Source: Planctomycetaceae bacterium (lineage in GTDB: Bacteria; Planctomycetota; Planctomycetia; Planctomycetales; Planctomycetaceae). From it: a stretch of DNA of 43,683 nucleotides. The stretch is taken from positions 1 through 43,683 of the forward strand of contig JAGQPX010000168.1 in assembly GCA_020426505.1 (NCBI GenBank), read 5' to 3'. Position numbers and translations under genes: made by a program. The notes under the pieces were generated by a model. It was not told the DNA's origin and searched no databases. It saw nothing but the letters and a program-made list of their open reading frames with translations. Positions 1 through 9,275 of this stretch are shown one piece after another (within the stretch, counting starts at the first letter, position 1; each line of letters opens with the position of its first letter).

Positions 1-67
1 CCGAAAAACCCGAAGCACGTCAAAGTTCCTACATCACGAGTCTTGAACTTGTCGACGGGATCAAGAA

Positions 68-739
68 ATGCCATTCACAAAGCCTGAACTCAGAGACCTC
101 TATCGTGTTCGGTCAAAGAGGTACGATTTCACCGCCAATCTGTACTACTTGATCGGATTCCGTGAATGGGCCTATCGACGAAAGGCGGTGAGACAGCTTC
201 GTTTGTCACCCGGCGATACAGTTGTCGAAATCGGCTGCGGGACGGGGCTCAACTTCGAGTTGATTCAGCAAGCAATCGGCCCGACGGGCCAGCTGATTGG
301 CGTCGATATGACTGAGTCGATGCTCGATCGTGCGAGGCTTCGTGTTGAACAGCACCAGTGGAGCAACGTCGAGTTGATTCAGTCCGACGCGGCGACGTTT
401 GAATTCCCGCAAGAGGTCAATGGGATCCTTTCAACATTCGCACTCACGCTGGTGCCAGAGTTTGATGCAGTCATCCGAAACGGGGCAGAAGCCCTCGTAG
501 ACGGCGGTCGCTGGGTCGTCGCCGACTTGAAACTGCCCGGTGGCCGTCAGGCTTGGTTGACGAGAATCCTACTGCCCCTGTTCCGACCGTTCGGGGTCAC
601 GATCGATCTTGCAGACCGACACCCGTGGGACTCGATCAACGCGTGCCTCTCCGAATTCCGTCTCAACGAATCTTACTTCGGCTACGTGTATATCGCATCC
701 GGCACAAAAGCTCTTCCGCCACCTGCCGCTTCTGCGTGA
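68..739 (+). CDS. Class I SAM-dependent methyltransferase
   Basis: A 223-residue protein with a Rossmann-type methyltransferase fold. Motif I, VEIGCGTGLNF, lies near residues 52-63, followed by an acidic strand end (GVDMTESML) expected to contact the ribose of S-adenosylmethionine, and by a QSDAATFEFP segment of motif II type. The N-terminal stretch YDFTANLYYLIGFREWAYRRKAV recalls phospholipid and betaine-lipid (BtaB-like) N-methyltransferases, but the substrate cannot be read from sequence. No signal peptide or membrane helix is obvious, so it should be cytoplasmic. A reading frame entering from the left edge ends at about position 46, 21 bases upstream, so this may be the second gene of an operon. 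The Shine-Dalgarno site is weak. Methyltransferase identity is secure; substrate is not. Confidence 0.85.
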   Translation: MPFTKPELRDLYRVRSKRYDFTANLYYLIGFREWAYRRKAVRQLRLSPGDTVVEIGCGTGLNFELIQQAIGPTGQLIGVDMTESMLDRARLRVEQHQWSNVELIQSDAATFEFPQEVNGILSTFALTLVPEFDAVIRNGAEALVDGGRWVVADLKLPGGRQAWLTRILLPLFRPFGVTIDLADRHPWDSINACLSEFRLNESYFGYVYIASGTKALPPPAASA

Positions 740-807
740 GCGAAATAGCCCACTGAGGGGCCATTTCGCTCGTAGAACTGGTCGCGCCGCCCCCAAGTAA
801 TCACGGA

Positions 808-978
808 GTGTGCAGAGAGTTCACTGCCCTTATCGCCAGCATGCAAGCGGCTGAACGCAACATTCAAGACCGCCTCGCTGAACTTCGTAGTGGCTACAAT
901 CGACAACGCCAGACCGCAATCACAGAAGAACTTCTGGACGTTGTAACGGGATTCGAGGCATTGACTGACGAACAATGA
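808..978 (+). pseudogene. 3' relic of N-ATPase (F0F1-type) gamma subunit gene
   Basis: A short open stretch, translated in the plus frame and ending at TGA 976-978, reads as the extreme C-terminus of the gamma subunit of Na+-type or alternate F0F1 ATPases. Its core segments are ASMQAAERNIQDRL, then RQRQTAITEELLDVV and GFEAL. Family members are about 280-300 residues; only the last 45-50 are recognisable here. Upstream of about position 811 the same frame continues open but no longer resembles gamma, so the gene was cut by a deletion or rearrangement. No other ATPase subunit gene is in the window. The copper ATPase gene starts 16-43 bases after this stop. Identification is from remembered family sequence. 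Confidence 0.7.
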
Positions 979-1021
979 TTGCGATAAGCCTGAAATGAAC
1001 CTGACAGAACAAGAGGAAGAG

Positions 1022-3508
1022 ATGGCAATTGATCCCGTCTGCGGTATGACCGTCAATGAGGTAACTGCGCTCTCGTCCATCAAAGACGGCGAGACGTTTT
1101 ACTTCTGTAGTAACCATTGCCTGGAGCAATTCAATCACTCCGAAACGTCCGTTGCTTCGGACGAGCCGGAAGACCATCCCACTGCAACGGCGAATCACTG
1201 CTGCCAACATGAGAGCGAGTCTGATGCGGACAAACATCAGCATCAGCGAGAGGAGCTTGCATCTGCGAGAAAGAGCCGAGCGAAGTATTTCTGCCCGATG
1301 TGTCCCGACGTGGAAAGTGACGTATCGGGTGATTGCCCGCAATGTGGCATGGCGCTGGACCGGAATCCATCGTTTCGGGAATCCTCCTTGACGAAGACAA
1401 TCCACACCTGCCCGATGCACCCCGAAGTCGAGCAGGACCGCCCGGGTTCCTGTCCCATCTGCGGGATGGACCTGGAACCCAAAACCGTCACGCTGGAGGA
1501 AGACGATGACACAGAGTTGACGTGGATGACGCGGCGCTTCTGGGTGTCAACCGTGCTTACGTTGCCCGTGCTGTTTCTGGCAATGGCTCCGATGGCGGGG
1601 ATCCCTATCAATCGGCTGGTGGGGGCGGACTTTTCCCGATGGATTCAGTTCGTCCTGGCCACGCCCGTCGTGTTGTGGGGCGGCTGGCCGTTCTTCGTTC
1701 GGGGTGTGCGATCTCTTCGCACTGGTAACCTCAACATGTTCACGCTGATCGCAATGGGTACGGGAGCCGCCTATCTATTCAGCCTGTTCGCGATGCTGTT
1801 TCCCGACTTCATCCCAAACGCGTTTCTCGAACACGGCGAGATCCCCGTCTATTTTGAAGCGGCCGCGACCATCACGGCACTGGTGTTGCTCGGTCAGGTT
1901 CTCGAATTGCGAGCACGCAAGCAGACGAGCGGAGCTATCCGCGAACTCATGTCTCTGGCACCCGAAACGGCTCGCCTGATTCGAGAGGGCGAGGAGCAGG
2001 TCGTGCCGCTGGAGGAAGTCCAAGCCGGCGACACACTCAGAATCGTTCCCGGCGATAAGGTTCCCGTTGACGGGACAGTGATCAGTGGACAGAGCAGTGT
2101 TGACGAGTCCATGATCACGGGCGAACCACTCCCGTCCAAGAAGTCCGGAGGCGATTCCGTGATCGGCGGCACGGTCAACCAAACCGGCTCGTTCGAAATG
2201 CGGGCCGAGAAAGTCGGCAGCGAGACCACTCTGTCACGAATTGTGGAGATGGTCGCCAACGCGCAACGCAGCCGTGCGCCGATTCAGCGAATCGCTGACA
2301 TGGTCGCCGGCTATTTTGTTCCGGCAGTCATTGTGGTGGCGATCGTGACCTTCGTGCTTTGGGCCTGGCTTGGCCCGGCAGAGTCTCGCCTCGGCTACGC
2401 GCTGGTGAATGCAGTGGCGGTACTCATCATCGCCTGTCCGTGTGCCTTGGGACTGGCAACGCCAATGTCGATCATGGTCGGCGTCGGTCGTGGAGCGAAG
2501 GAAGGCGTCCTTATCAAAGATGCAGAATCGTTGGAAACGCTCGAAACCGTTAACTACCTCATCGTGGACAAGACCGGAACTCTGACCGAAGGACGACCGA
2601 AGCTCACCGACATCGTCACGCTGACCGATGTTGAGGAATCGGAATTGCTGTTACTCGCCGCCGGTGTCGAACAACGCAGCGAACATCCGCTCGCCGAAGC
2701 AGTCGTCCGTGCCGCTCGTGATCGCGATCTGGCGATTCCGGATGTCAGCGACTTCAATTCCGTCACAGGCGGTGGCGTCCACGGCACCGTCGAAAACCGT
2801 GACATCCTCATCGGCAAGCCGTCACTCCTGAAAGAACAAGGGGTGTCAGGTGTTGATGAAGCGACAGCTCAGGCCGACGAATTCCGAGCGAAAGGCGGAA
2901 CAGTGATTCTGGTTGCCGTCGATCTGCAACTTGCCGGATTGCTCGCAGTGACTGACCCCATCAAAAAGTCGACACCCGACGCTGTTCACACGCTCCACGA
3001 GTTGGGTCTCAGAATTGCCATGCTGACCGGAGACAACGAGGTCACGGCAAAGACAGTCGCCGATCAACTGAACATTGACGAATTTCAGGCCAGCGTCAGC
3101 CCGCAAGAGAAGCACGATCGCGTGAAGGAGCTGAAGGCCAGCGGGGCAAAGGTCGCAATGGCCGGCGACGGTATCAACGATGCACCCGCTCTGGCGGCAG
3201 CCAACGTGGGCATCGCGATGGGAACCGGCACAGACGTCGCCATTGAAAGCGCCGGCGTCACACTCGTGAAAGGCGACCTGCGCGGTATCGCAAAGGCCAT
3301 TCGCCTGAGCCGCGCCACGATGAAGAACATCCGAGAAAACCTGTTCTTCGCCTTTATCTACAACGCTCTTGGCGTCCCCATCGCCGCCGGAATCCTGTAC
3401 CCATTCTTGGGCATCCTACTCAGCCCCATGATCGCCGCAGCGGCAATGAGCCTCAGTTCGGTATCGGTCATCGCGAACGCGCTGCGGCTGCGCTCGCAGG
3501 ACCTGTGA
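1022..3508 (+). CDS. copA: Cu(I)-exporting P1B-type ATPase with YHS and two HMBD modules
   Basis: Inner-membrane ATPase expected to pump Cu(I) (or Ag(I)) out of the cytoplasm. The frame is open from an ATG at 995, but the ATG at 1022 is preceded by AAGAGGAAGAG, a good ribosome site, and is preferred (828 aa). Counting from 995: a YHS domain (DPVCGM, about 11-47), a His/Cys-rich linker, then two heavy-metal-binding domains of the CPMCP/CPMHP...CGM type (about 98-124 and 137-162). There is no classic HMA domain. The membrane metal site CPC is at 481-483, the phosphorylation motif DKTGTLTEG has Asp525, SEHPLAEAV is the nucleotide-domain HP motif, and GDGINDAP is near 724. YNALGVP in TM7 and MSLSSVSVIANALRLR in TM8 fit the P1B-1 (Cu+) class. 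A gamma-subunit relic lies just upstream. Confidence 0.95.
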   Translation: MAIDPVCGMTVNEVTALSSIKDGETFYFCSNHCLEQFNHSETSVASDEPEDHPTATANHCCQHESESDADKHQHQREELASARKSRAKYFCPMCPDVESDVSGDCPQCGMALDRNPSFRESSLTKTIHTCPMHPEVEQDRPGSCPICGMDLEPKTVTLEEDDDTELTWMTRRFWVSTVLTLPVLFLAMAPMAGIPINRLVGADFSRWIQFVLATPVVLWGGWPFFVRGVRSLRTGNLNMFTLIAMGTGAAYLFSLFAMLFPDFIPNAFLEHGEIPVYFEAAATITALVLLGQVLELRARKQTSGAIRELMSLAPETARLIREGEEQVVPLEEVQAGDTLRIVPGDKVPVDGTVISGQSSVDESMITGEPLPSKKSGGDSVIGGTVNQTGSFEMRAEKVGSETTLSRIVEMVANAQRSRAPIQRIADMVAGYFVPAVIVVAIVTFVLWAWLGPAESRLGYALVNAVAVLIIACPCALGLATPMSIMVGVGRGAKEGVLIKDAESLETLETVNYLIVDKTGTLTEGRPKLTDIVTLTDVEESELLLLAAGVEQRSEHPLAEAVVRAARDRDLAIPDVSDFNSVTGGGVHGTVENRDILIGKPSLLKEQGVSGVDEATAQADEFRAKGGTVILVAVDLQLAGLLAVTDPIKKSTPDAVHTLHELGLRIAMLTGDNEVTAKTVADQLNIDEFQASVSPQEKHDRVKELKASGAKVAMAGDGINDAPALAAANVGIAMGTGTDVAIESAGVTLVKGDLRGIAKAIRLSRATMKNIRENLFFAFIYNALGVPIAAGILYPFLGILLSPMIAAAAMSLSSVSVIANALRLRSQDL

Positions 3509-3509
3509 T

Positions 3510-3722
3510 ATGACGTACGTCATCAGTTTCGATTCGCCCGTGTCGCAAGCACTGCTGCTTCTCGAAAGCGACTTCTACACAGGAATGTCTCAGCATCGTC
3601 GGTTGTGCCAACTCGACAACGACACGCCGACCACTGATCCCAACCACGCGTCAGTCGGCTTTCCGTTAATGACTGAGGGCTACCACTACAAACGATTCGT
3701 CAAGAGTCACCTTCAATCATAG
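3510..3722 (+). CDS. Doubtful small ORF downstream of copA
   Basis: A 70-codon frame begins one base after the copA stop (TGA-T-ATG) and could be translated by coupling. The product would be soluble, with no signal peptide, no membrane helix and no motif I recognise; its middle (QLDNDTPTTDPNHASVGFP) is low in complexity. No independent Shine-Dalgarno site is seen. It may be chance coding in the stretch between copA and the IS630 insertion. Confidence 0.25.
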   Translation: MTYVISFDSPVSQALLLLESDFYTGMSQHRRLCQLDNDTPTTDPNHASVGFPLMTEGYHYKRFVKSHLQS

Positions 3723-3928
3723 TCTAGACATCAATTCCGGCCCCCATCATCGATTCGACTGCATGGAGTGCGACTGCACTGTCGACAGTTTCCAATTGAC
3801 TTCCTGCACTCATGGTCACGTACATCTCCAGTCCGAGACGGACGCCGAACACAAAGGCGTCTCCGGAGACCATTTGGCCAGCGCATCGTGCATCTGCTGT
3901 CATCCAACACGGAGGCACTAGTGGTCTG

Positions 3929-4635
3929 TCAGTTGACGATTTTCGGGTAGAGTGATTTTAGTTTGATGCGGGCGTCTTCGGTGGTGAAGTGCCAGTCGAC
4001 GCCGACCTGTTGTTCGTTGCGAACTGTCTTCCAAGCGTTCGTTTCGGTGCAGATGCTGTCGATGTCAGGCAGGCGGCGATTGAGACACTGGCGACTGAGA
4101 ACGCTCAGTTCGCTTTCGGACGTGTTGAGCCAGCTGCCGTGCTTGGGGGTGTGCACCAGTTCGAGCTTGCCCGCCAGACGGTGAGCTTCCTCCGGCCCAA
4201 ACGCCTTGTAGAACGAGGCGCGTTCATGTGTGTTGAGTTGGTCACAGACGAGCGTGATCCGCTGGGCCTGCGCGAAGCGAGGGTCATCGACGAGGTCACG
4301 CACCTGATGCGCCCAGTCGACGGCCGTCCTGCGCTCGCTCACGCGCACGTCGCGCCAGCCCCCCAATGGTTCATGGAACATCCACACACAGCAACAGCCA
4401 TGACGGACGTATTCGTGGTCCTGCCGTGCGGGGTGGCCCGGGCGTGTGGGGAGGGGAGCACGTCGTTGGGCAATGAGTTGTTTGGGCTGCTCGTCCATGC
4501 ACACCACCGGATGCTGTGGATCGTACGGGCGCTGGTAGACATCGAGGACTCGTTCCATGTCAGCCACAAAGGCCGCGTCCTCCTGCGGAGGAATGCACCA
4601 GTGCTCCTTCAACCAAGGCTTCACATCGTTTTTTT
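3929..4635 (-). CDS. IS630-family transposase, second frame (DDE catalytic domain)
   Basis: The catalytic part, read after a -1 shift on the A7 run at 4629-4635, giving QCLKK-NDVKPWLKEHW across the junction and a fused product of about 379 residues. The DDE residues are visible: Asp in VVCMDEQPKQ, Asp in LVCDQLNTHE, and Glu in the SWLNTSESELSVLSRQCL block, which is diagnostic for IS630. The frame is free of stops from 4729 downwards, but no good independent start is seen near the junction, so expression by programmed frameshifting is most likely. The stop lies within the left terminal repeat. Confidence 0.88.
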
Positions 4636-5067
4636 CAGACACTGCCGGACCGTCTCGTGGCAGACCGACTCGACGATCTCCAAAGCCACCAGTCGATCGG
4701 CCAGCAGCCGCAGACTCCACCGCGAACATCCTTCCGGCGGGGTCGAACAGGCCAGTTTGACCAGCTCCGCCTCCGCTCGACCGTCAATCAACGGTTCGTA
4801 TTTCTGTTTCTGCGCGCGATGCGACAGCGACTCGATCGGCCCTTCCTCACACGCCCGCTTCCGCCAATTCTCAATGCTCCGCGATGTCACGCCCACCGCC
4901 TCGGCCACGTCCTCGTCCCGCCACGCCGGCCCCTCCTCCCCTTGATCGGTCAGCAACAGAGCCCGAGTACGACGGCGTTTCACCGCCTTGTCCGCTCCTC
5001 TGTTGGCGATGAGTCCCAATTCCTCCCGCTCCTCCGCGGTCAACATCAACACATACTTCTTGTTCAT
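4621..5067 (-). CDS. IS630-family transposase, first frame (DNA-binding part)
   Basis: The N-terminal 148 residues of the transposase, starting at the ATG at 5067 (MNKKYVLMLTAEEREEL), which follows an AGGGAGGG ribosome site. The open frame reaches back to 5124, but that extension has no ribosome site. It contains a helix-turn-helix region (DEDVAEAVGVTSRSIENWRKRACEEG) and a second helical DNA-binding segment (SRWSLRLLADRLVAL...HETVRQCLKK), as in IS630 transposases. The frame ends just past a run of seven A residues (minus strand, 4635-4629), where ribosomes are expected to slip back one base into the catalytic frame. Confidence 0.88.
   Translation of the reverse strand: MNKKYVLMLTAEEREELGLIANRGADKAVKRRRTRALLLTDQGEEGPAWRDEDVAEAVGVTSRSIENWRKRACEEGPIESLSHRAQKQKYEPLIDGRAEAELVKLACSTPPEGCSRWSLRLLADRLVALEIVESVCHETVRQCLKKTM
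4629..4635 (-). promoter_or_regulatory. A7 slippery site for -1 frameshifting in the IS630 transposase
   Basis: Seven T on the plus strand read as A AAA AAA on the coding strand. Upstream the first frame reads CTG AAA AAA ACG; a one-base slip gives AAA AAA AAC and continues as NDVKPW. Both frames are otherwise intact and match the two halves of one transposase, which is the expected IS630 arrangement. No stimulatory structure was examined. Confidence 0.75.
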
Positions 5068-5261
5068 GAGTGCCCTCCCTGGACAAATCAAAATCCTCCC
5101 GGGAGTATAGCAACTCGAAAACACACTGCTGACAGACCACTAGGTACGGTGTGGCACAGATTGACCAACATCTTTCGCACATCATCCAAGCTTGGCCCGA
5201 TCTTGCTGAGCCAATTCGCCTGGCAATGAGCGCTCTACTGACAATCGCTTCCGAAAGCTAA

Positions 5262-5599
5262 CCCCACAGTCACCTGAAGAAAGCCGTTCGATCTGAAAGA
5301 GCCAAGGACGGTTCGTCAGTGGTCACCAACGCAGCCGACGAAGAAGACCATTGTGCAGTCAGTCGGAATACACACTTCGGTGGCAGGAATCTCAGTCGGT
5401 GAGAGCTCTGCTTACATGACATGGATTCTTCGAGTTTCTCCTGAATGAAGCCTACTCAATTACGATTCTTAGGAGGATTCAACCAGGAACTGCCCAAACC
5501 AATTTGGTCCATGCTGCCTCCGAACCACATCAAACCAACCATTGACTACAACAACCCTATGAATCCACTCTTGGAATGCACCTGCCGTATTCGCCGTGA
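5262..5599. other. Gap without a convincing gene
   Basis: Between the IS-split ORF and the end of the large caspase-like gene. I find no recognisable protein, repeat or strong terminator. One plus-frame stretch around 5295-5455 is open but matches nothing I know. Confidence 0.5.
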
Positions 5600-8500
5600 T
5601 TATTGCGGTTCTTGACTGTCAGCGCTCTGGGTTGGCGACTCCAGTGTGTCTGAGAAACCCGCAGGCAAGTCAAAGGGGAAATGTCCCACAATCGGTTTTG
5701 CAGCGGTACGATCCGAAGCATCTGTTCGTGTGTCGATTTGGCGAATGGCAAAGAATCCGCGAATGGGATCTTCCCACCTCAACTCGACATGCACTTCCTG
5801 AGCGTGTTCCGAACTGGAACGCCAATTTACGAGTGATTGATGGACATCGCGGGGAAGAGGTAGGCTCCGATCTGAAGACTCGCATGCTGCACGGATTGTC
5901 TCAATGTCGTACATCTCCGAAAGGGAAACACACTTGCTTTCGCGACTTGGCAAGTCGCTGATCAAAAAGCACACGTTGCCCAGTGCATAGATCGCGAGAA
6001 TTGGATTCGCCTCCTCAGGTTTCACATAGTAGGTGCCTTGAGTAGCTTCTGATTGAATCTCCAGCAGTTCTTTCACGTGATTCACTTGGCGGAGTTTGAC
6101 ACGCATCACGGCGTCGTAGTACGGACGCAAATACGCTCGCGATTCCGATGCGCGAGCGTTGCTGTCAATTGAGTAATCACGTTCGTACGGTGATAATGCA
6201 AGGCGACAAAAGCTCTGTAGTAAATCAGCATCCGACATTGTTTGATACGTGTCCCGTGGACCGCTGTACTCCAACAAGACCTTGGAGGCGAACAGGCACA
6301 TTTCCAGTTGATCACGGTGAGGCGATCTCCCGATCACATCCCGATAATCCAAGAGCGCTTCGCGAAGCTGACACGGTGAAGTCTGGTCATTGACTGTCTC
6401 CTCCGGTACCTGCAAGGCGACATCGATTTGCCTCACGATCTTTGTGGTCAATTCACCGAGCGCCTGAAACAGCCCTGTCGCCTTATCGCGTTGTATTGCG
6501 TACGTTTCGTCGGCATGGCGACACATCTGCAAGGCGAGTTCGGTATCTTGAATGGCAGATGGTAAACTCAGGGCCAGCGCTTGCTTATACAGCAGCATGG
6601 TTTGCAGCCGTTCGCGGCCCGAGCCGCTCAGCAGATGGACACGATTCATTGCCCGTCGGAAGTCGTCAAAGGCTTCCCGGGGATCACAGAACTCCGGGTT
6701 GCCGAACAGATTACAGTCTCCCAACCGCTCCTGCGTGTTGATCACGCGACTGATGAGCTGTGTTTCCAGGTCTGCGTCCGTCGCGGAGTCACGAAATCTG
6801 GCGAGGGCATCTTCGACCTCGCCGGCCAGCCAGCGGTAATACAAAGCAGCACCCTTCGTATCACCCTGAAAACGCGTTGCCATGGCGATGCCGTGGAGAT
6901 TGTGCAGGTAAGCAATTTTCGAGGCGTGGTCAGCGGAGTCCCTGAAGACGGGACCCAATTCTTCATGAGTTGAGTTTGCCTGACAGCCGGCAAGCCTCGC
7001 CGGACTCATCAGGAAAGTTGGGTGAGTGTTAGCCGCCACGCCGGATTCGTCTGTATCCGGGAGATCAGGATCGACCGTGGAGACATCACCGTTGACGGAC
7101 ACTCCTGTCGCATCAACGATCTCACCTCTGTCTTTCGCCTCTCGCAAGAACTGAGCATGCAGGATTTCGTTCGACCGTTGAAAAGAACATTTCGCTTCCT
7201 GGATCTCCCACTGGATGATCTTTGCCCAGGCGCGCCGACGGTGCACGTGAGCCTGAAGGAAATGGTTCGGGGCCAACGCTTCGGCAACATCAACAGCCTC
7301 ACTCAGCAACTGGTTCGCCTGGGACCAACGATTCACAGTCAACCACTCATCCGCTTCACGACAAAGCATAAAAATGCGAAAGAAAGCGGCCGAATCTGTG
7401 GTGCGGTTCTGCTCGGTGAGCAATGAGAGAACGGACCTGCGAGCCGTTTCGAAGTCCTTGGCCGCTTTCTGTGGTTCCCTGAGAACTTGTGAATAGAGTT
7501 CCCCCTGATCAGCCCGGCATAACGCTGCAAGAATGTGCAGGCGAAGCCGGTCCTGCTCCTGGCTTTGGGCCAGTGTGTAAGCCTTGATCGCCCTGTCGTA
7601 AGTCGCTTCCGCTTCCACATCTTTTCCGAGAGCATGCTGGACAACGGCCAGAAAATGGATATCTTCCGGCGCAAGTTCAAGTTTCGGAGATGCCGCTGAC
7701 TCAGCTTCGCTTGCCTTGAGTGACCTGTCCCCCTCGCCATCGTCCGCGAGAGCTGGCAGATGTGTGTTCAGTTCGATTTCAATGCGTGCCAATGCGGCTT
7801 CGAGTTTCCTGGCATCACGAGCCTGCAACAATTCCTGCGCATGTTGAAACCGAAGTTTTCTCAGAGGGTCTGCCGTACTTCGATTGTTCTGAATCAATCT
7901 CTGAGCGGTTTCTTTGAGTTCTTCGATTCGGATCAAGTCAGAGAAAGTCGCGGACCGCACGACAGGTTGTGCGTTTTCGTGCTCTTTCACGATCTCACTG
8001 CGAATACCGGGAATAAACCACGGGATTTCATCGAACCACCAGTCTCCCCGACGACTGACGACCATCGCTTTGAGATGACTCTTGTCATCATCGTGCAGGG
8101 CGAATTCAGAGAATCGCTCAGCAGAACGCGGGAAAAAGCAGAACTCGCCTGTCGACCGAATCAGATTGCGGCAATCGGGCCGCTGCGTCTCGTCGAAACC
8201 GGGACGCATGTAGGCGAGGAGGCGGTTTGCCCAGACGCGCCGGTCACCATCACTCCGGGCTGGAATATGTTTGAGGCCGTCGAGAAGTGCTGTTGTAAAC
8301 TTCGAGTTGCCATCCCTTCCATCGGAAGCAACCTGCGTGGCACGACAAGACGCGATGGCCTGAAATGTTGGTTCCTGTTGAAGCGAAGCGTCGCTGCGGT
8401 TGGCGGCTTCACTTCGTGACTGGAAACCGACATTTCCACGTGCGTTGAAGATCTCACCAGAGTAACAACAATCGAGGACGATCAGCTTGTGCTTCGCGGG

Positions 8501-9076
8501 GATTTTGGCCACGAGTTCGAATAAGCCGTCGGGTAAATCGAAGGTGTTTGTCCCCACCGGCCTTCCATGCGAAAGCGTAACATCATACGGAAGCAGAGAG
8601 ACTGCGTTTCCGCTGAGTGTCGACTCATGATCCAGTTTGAAACCATGCCCTGCGAAAAAGATGAGGACGCTGTCCTCGGGTTGAACTCTGTCGGGAAGGC
8701 ATAGCTCGTTGAGTTCGTCGCGAATGCGACTCGCCGTCGGCTTGTCGTCATCAACGTCAGTCTCATCCGTCAACACGGTGACGGCATCACGGTCATAGGC
8801 ATAGTACGTCGTCAGAACATCCGCCAGGTCTTTCGCGTCGCTGGCGGCATTCTTCAACTCAGGCAATGCACGACGATTCGCGGGATCGCGTCGAATCTCA
8901 TCCTGCCGCCCCGTGTAGTTAATGCCAATCAACAGGGCCCAGTTTTTTCGATACCCGTTTTGTTCTCCGAAGACAGTGAGCCCGTCAAGTTCCAATTCCT
9001 GCGATCCGGCTGGAACGCAGGTCAGCAGGAAGAATGAGCACAGAAGTGCTGACTTTGTGAGAGTTGCAGTCGACAT
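5600..9076 (-). CDS. Exported caspase-like (C14) protein with helical repeat region
   Basis: A large protein of 1158 residues from the ATG at 9076, chosen because GGGGAG precedes it at good spacing; the frame is open to 9124. It starts with a signal peptide (MSTATLTKSALLCSFFLLTCVPAGSQ). A caspase p20-like domain follows: YRKNWALLIGINY, then the catalytic His in IFFAGHG (about residue 144) and Cys in LIVLDCCYSG (about 205), in the usual His-before-Cys order. The middle, roughly residues 370-900, is rich in helix and contains TPR-like units such as VVQHALGKDVEAEATYDRAIKAY, which would serve as a protein-interaction scaffold. The C-terminus has no motif I recognise. It sits 199 bases downstream of a second caspase-like gene and is probably co-transcribed. 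Substrate and partner are unknown. Confidence 0.88.
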   Translation of the reverse strand: MSTATLTKSALLCSFFLLTCVPAGSQELELDGLTVFGEQNGYRKNWALLIGINYTGRQDEIRRDPANRRALPELKNAASDAKDLADVLTTYYAYDRDAVTVLTDETDVDDDKPTASRIRDELNELCLPDRVQPEDSVLIFFAGHGFKLDHESTLSGNAVSLLPYDVTLSHGRPVGTNTFDLPDGLFELVAKIPAKHKLIVLDCCYSGEIFNARGNVGFQSRSEAANRSDASLQQEPTFQAIASCRATQVASDGRDGNSKFTTALLDGLKHIPARSDGDRRVWANRLLAYMRPGFDETQRPDCRNLIRSTGEFCFFPRSAERFSEFALHDDDKSHLKAMVVSRRGDWWFDEIPWFIPGIRSEIVKEHENAQPVVRSATFSDLIRIEELKETAQRLIQNNRSTADPLRKLRFQHAQELLQARDARKLEAALARIEIELNTHLPALADDGEGDRSLKASEAESAASPKLELAPEDIHFLAVVQHALGKDVEAEATYDRAIKAYTLAQSQEQDRLRLHILAALCRADQGELYSQVLREPQKAAKDFETARRSVLSLLTEQNRTTDSAAFFRIFMLCREADEWLTVNRWSQANQLLSEAVDVAEALAPNHFLQAHVHRRRAWAKIIQWEIQEAKCSFQRSNEILHAQFLREAKDRGEIVDATGVSVNGDVSTVDPDLPDTDESGVAANTHPTFLMSPARLAGCQANSTHEELGPVFRDSADHASKIAYLHNLHGIAMATRFQGDTKGAALYYRWLAGEVEDALARFRDSATDADLETQLISRVINTQERLGDCNLFGNPEFCDPREAFDDFRRAMNRVHLLSGSGRERLQTMLLYKQALALSLPSAIQDTELALQMCRHADETYAIQRDKATGLFQALGELTTKIVRQIDVALQVPEETVNDQTSPCQLREALLDYRDVIGRSPHRDQLEMCLFASKVLLEYSGPRDTYQTMSDADLLQSFCRLALSPYERDYSIDSNARASESRAYLRPYYDAVMRVKLRQVNHVKELLEIQSEATQGTYYVKPEEANPILAIYALGNVCFLISDLPSRESKCVSLSEMYDIETIRAACESSDRSLPLPRDVHQSLVNWRSSSEHAQEVHVELRWEDPIRGFFAIRQIDTRTDASDRTAAKPIVGHFPFDLPAGFSDTLESPTQSADSQEPQ

Positions 9077-9275
9077 GGTTCTCCCCGCCGTTGACATCGA
9101 TGAAACATTGCGTGTTAAGCTCACAATGCCTTCACATACTCAAGACCAATTCTAAGGAGCGGCAGATGCAGACACAAACAACCCGTTTGTCTGCAACGAG
9201 TTAGCTCCCAAGTTGTCTCCTCCGATTGACAGTCACGGCGACTTTGCAAGCTGGGCGGACTATGCGATTTGGGTG

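Larger units (their letters stand above)
3921..5140 (-). mobile_element. Complete IS630-family insertion sequence with TA target duplication
   Basis: A 1220-bp element bounded by matching inverted ends: GTGGTCTGTCAG at 3921-3932 and its complement CTGACAGACCAC at 5129-5140. It is flanked by TA at 3919-3920 and 5141-5142, the TA duplication typical of the IS630/Tc1-mariner group. It carries the transposase on the minus strand in two overlapping frames. The stop codon of the second frame (3929-3931) lies inside the terminal repeat, a compact arrangement. Intact ends, an undamaged catalytic domain and a clean target site suggest a fairly recent insertion. Confidence 0.93.
3812..5261 (+). pseudogene. 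Small ORF split by the IS630 element
   Basis: Removing the element and one TA copy (3921-5142) joins 3812-3920 to 5143-5261 in one frame of 76 codons including the stop. The C-terminal half (GVAQIDQHLSHIIQAWPDLAEPIRLAMSALLTIASES) has the look of the WPxLPxxIR tail of small planctomycete proteins of unknown function. The N-terminal half, starting at the ATG at 3812, is basic and unremarkable, and the true start could lie elsewhere. In the present sequence the left part runs into the element and the right part lacks a start, so the gene is presumably inactive. The exact in-frame fit supports the reconstruction but does not prove it was a gene. Confidence 0.45.

Noticed and set aside
1..67. End of an upstream gene at the left edge
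   Set aside because: A frame ends at about position 46, but only 14 codons are visible, too few to support a call.
3989..5229. Long plus-strand open frames opposite the IS630 transposase
   Set aside because: They are antisense to intact transposase frames with DDE motifs, are Arg/Ser/Pro-rich, and match no family.
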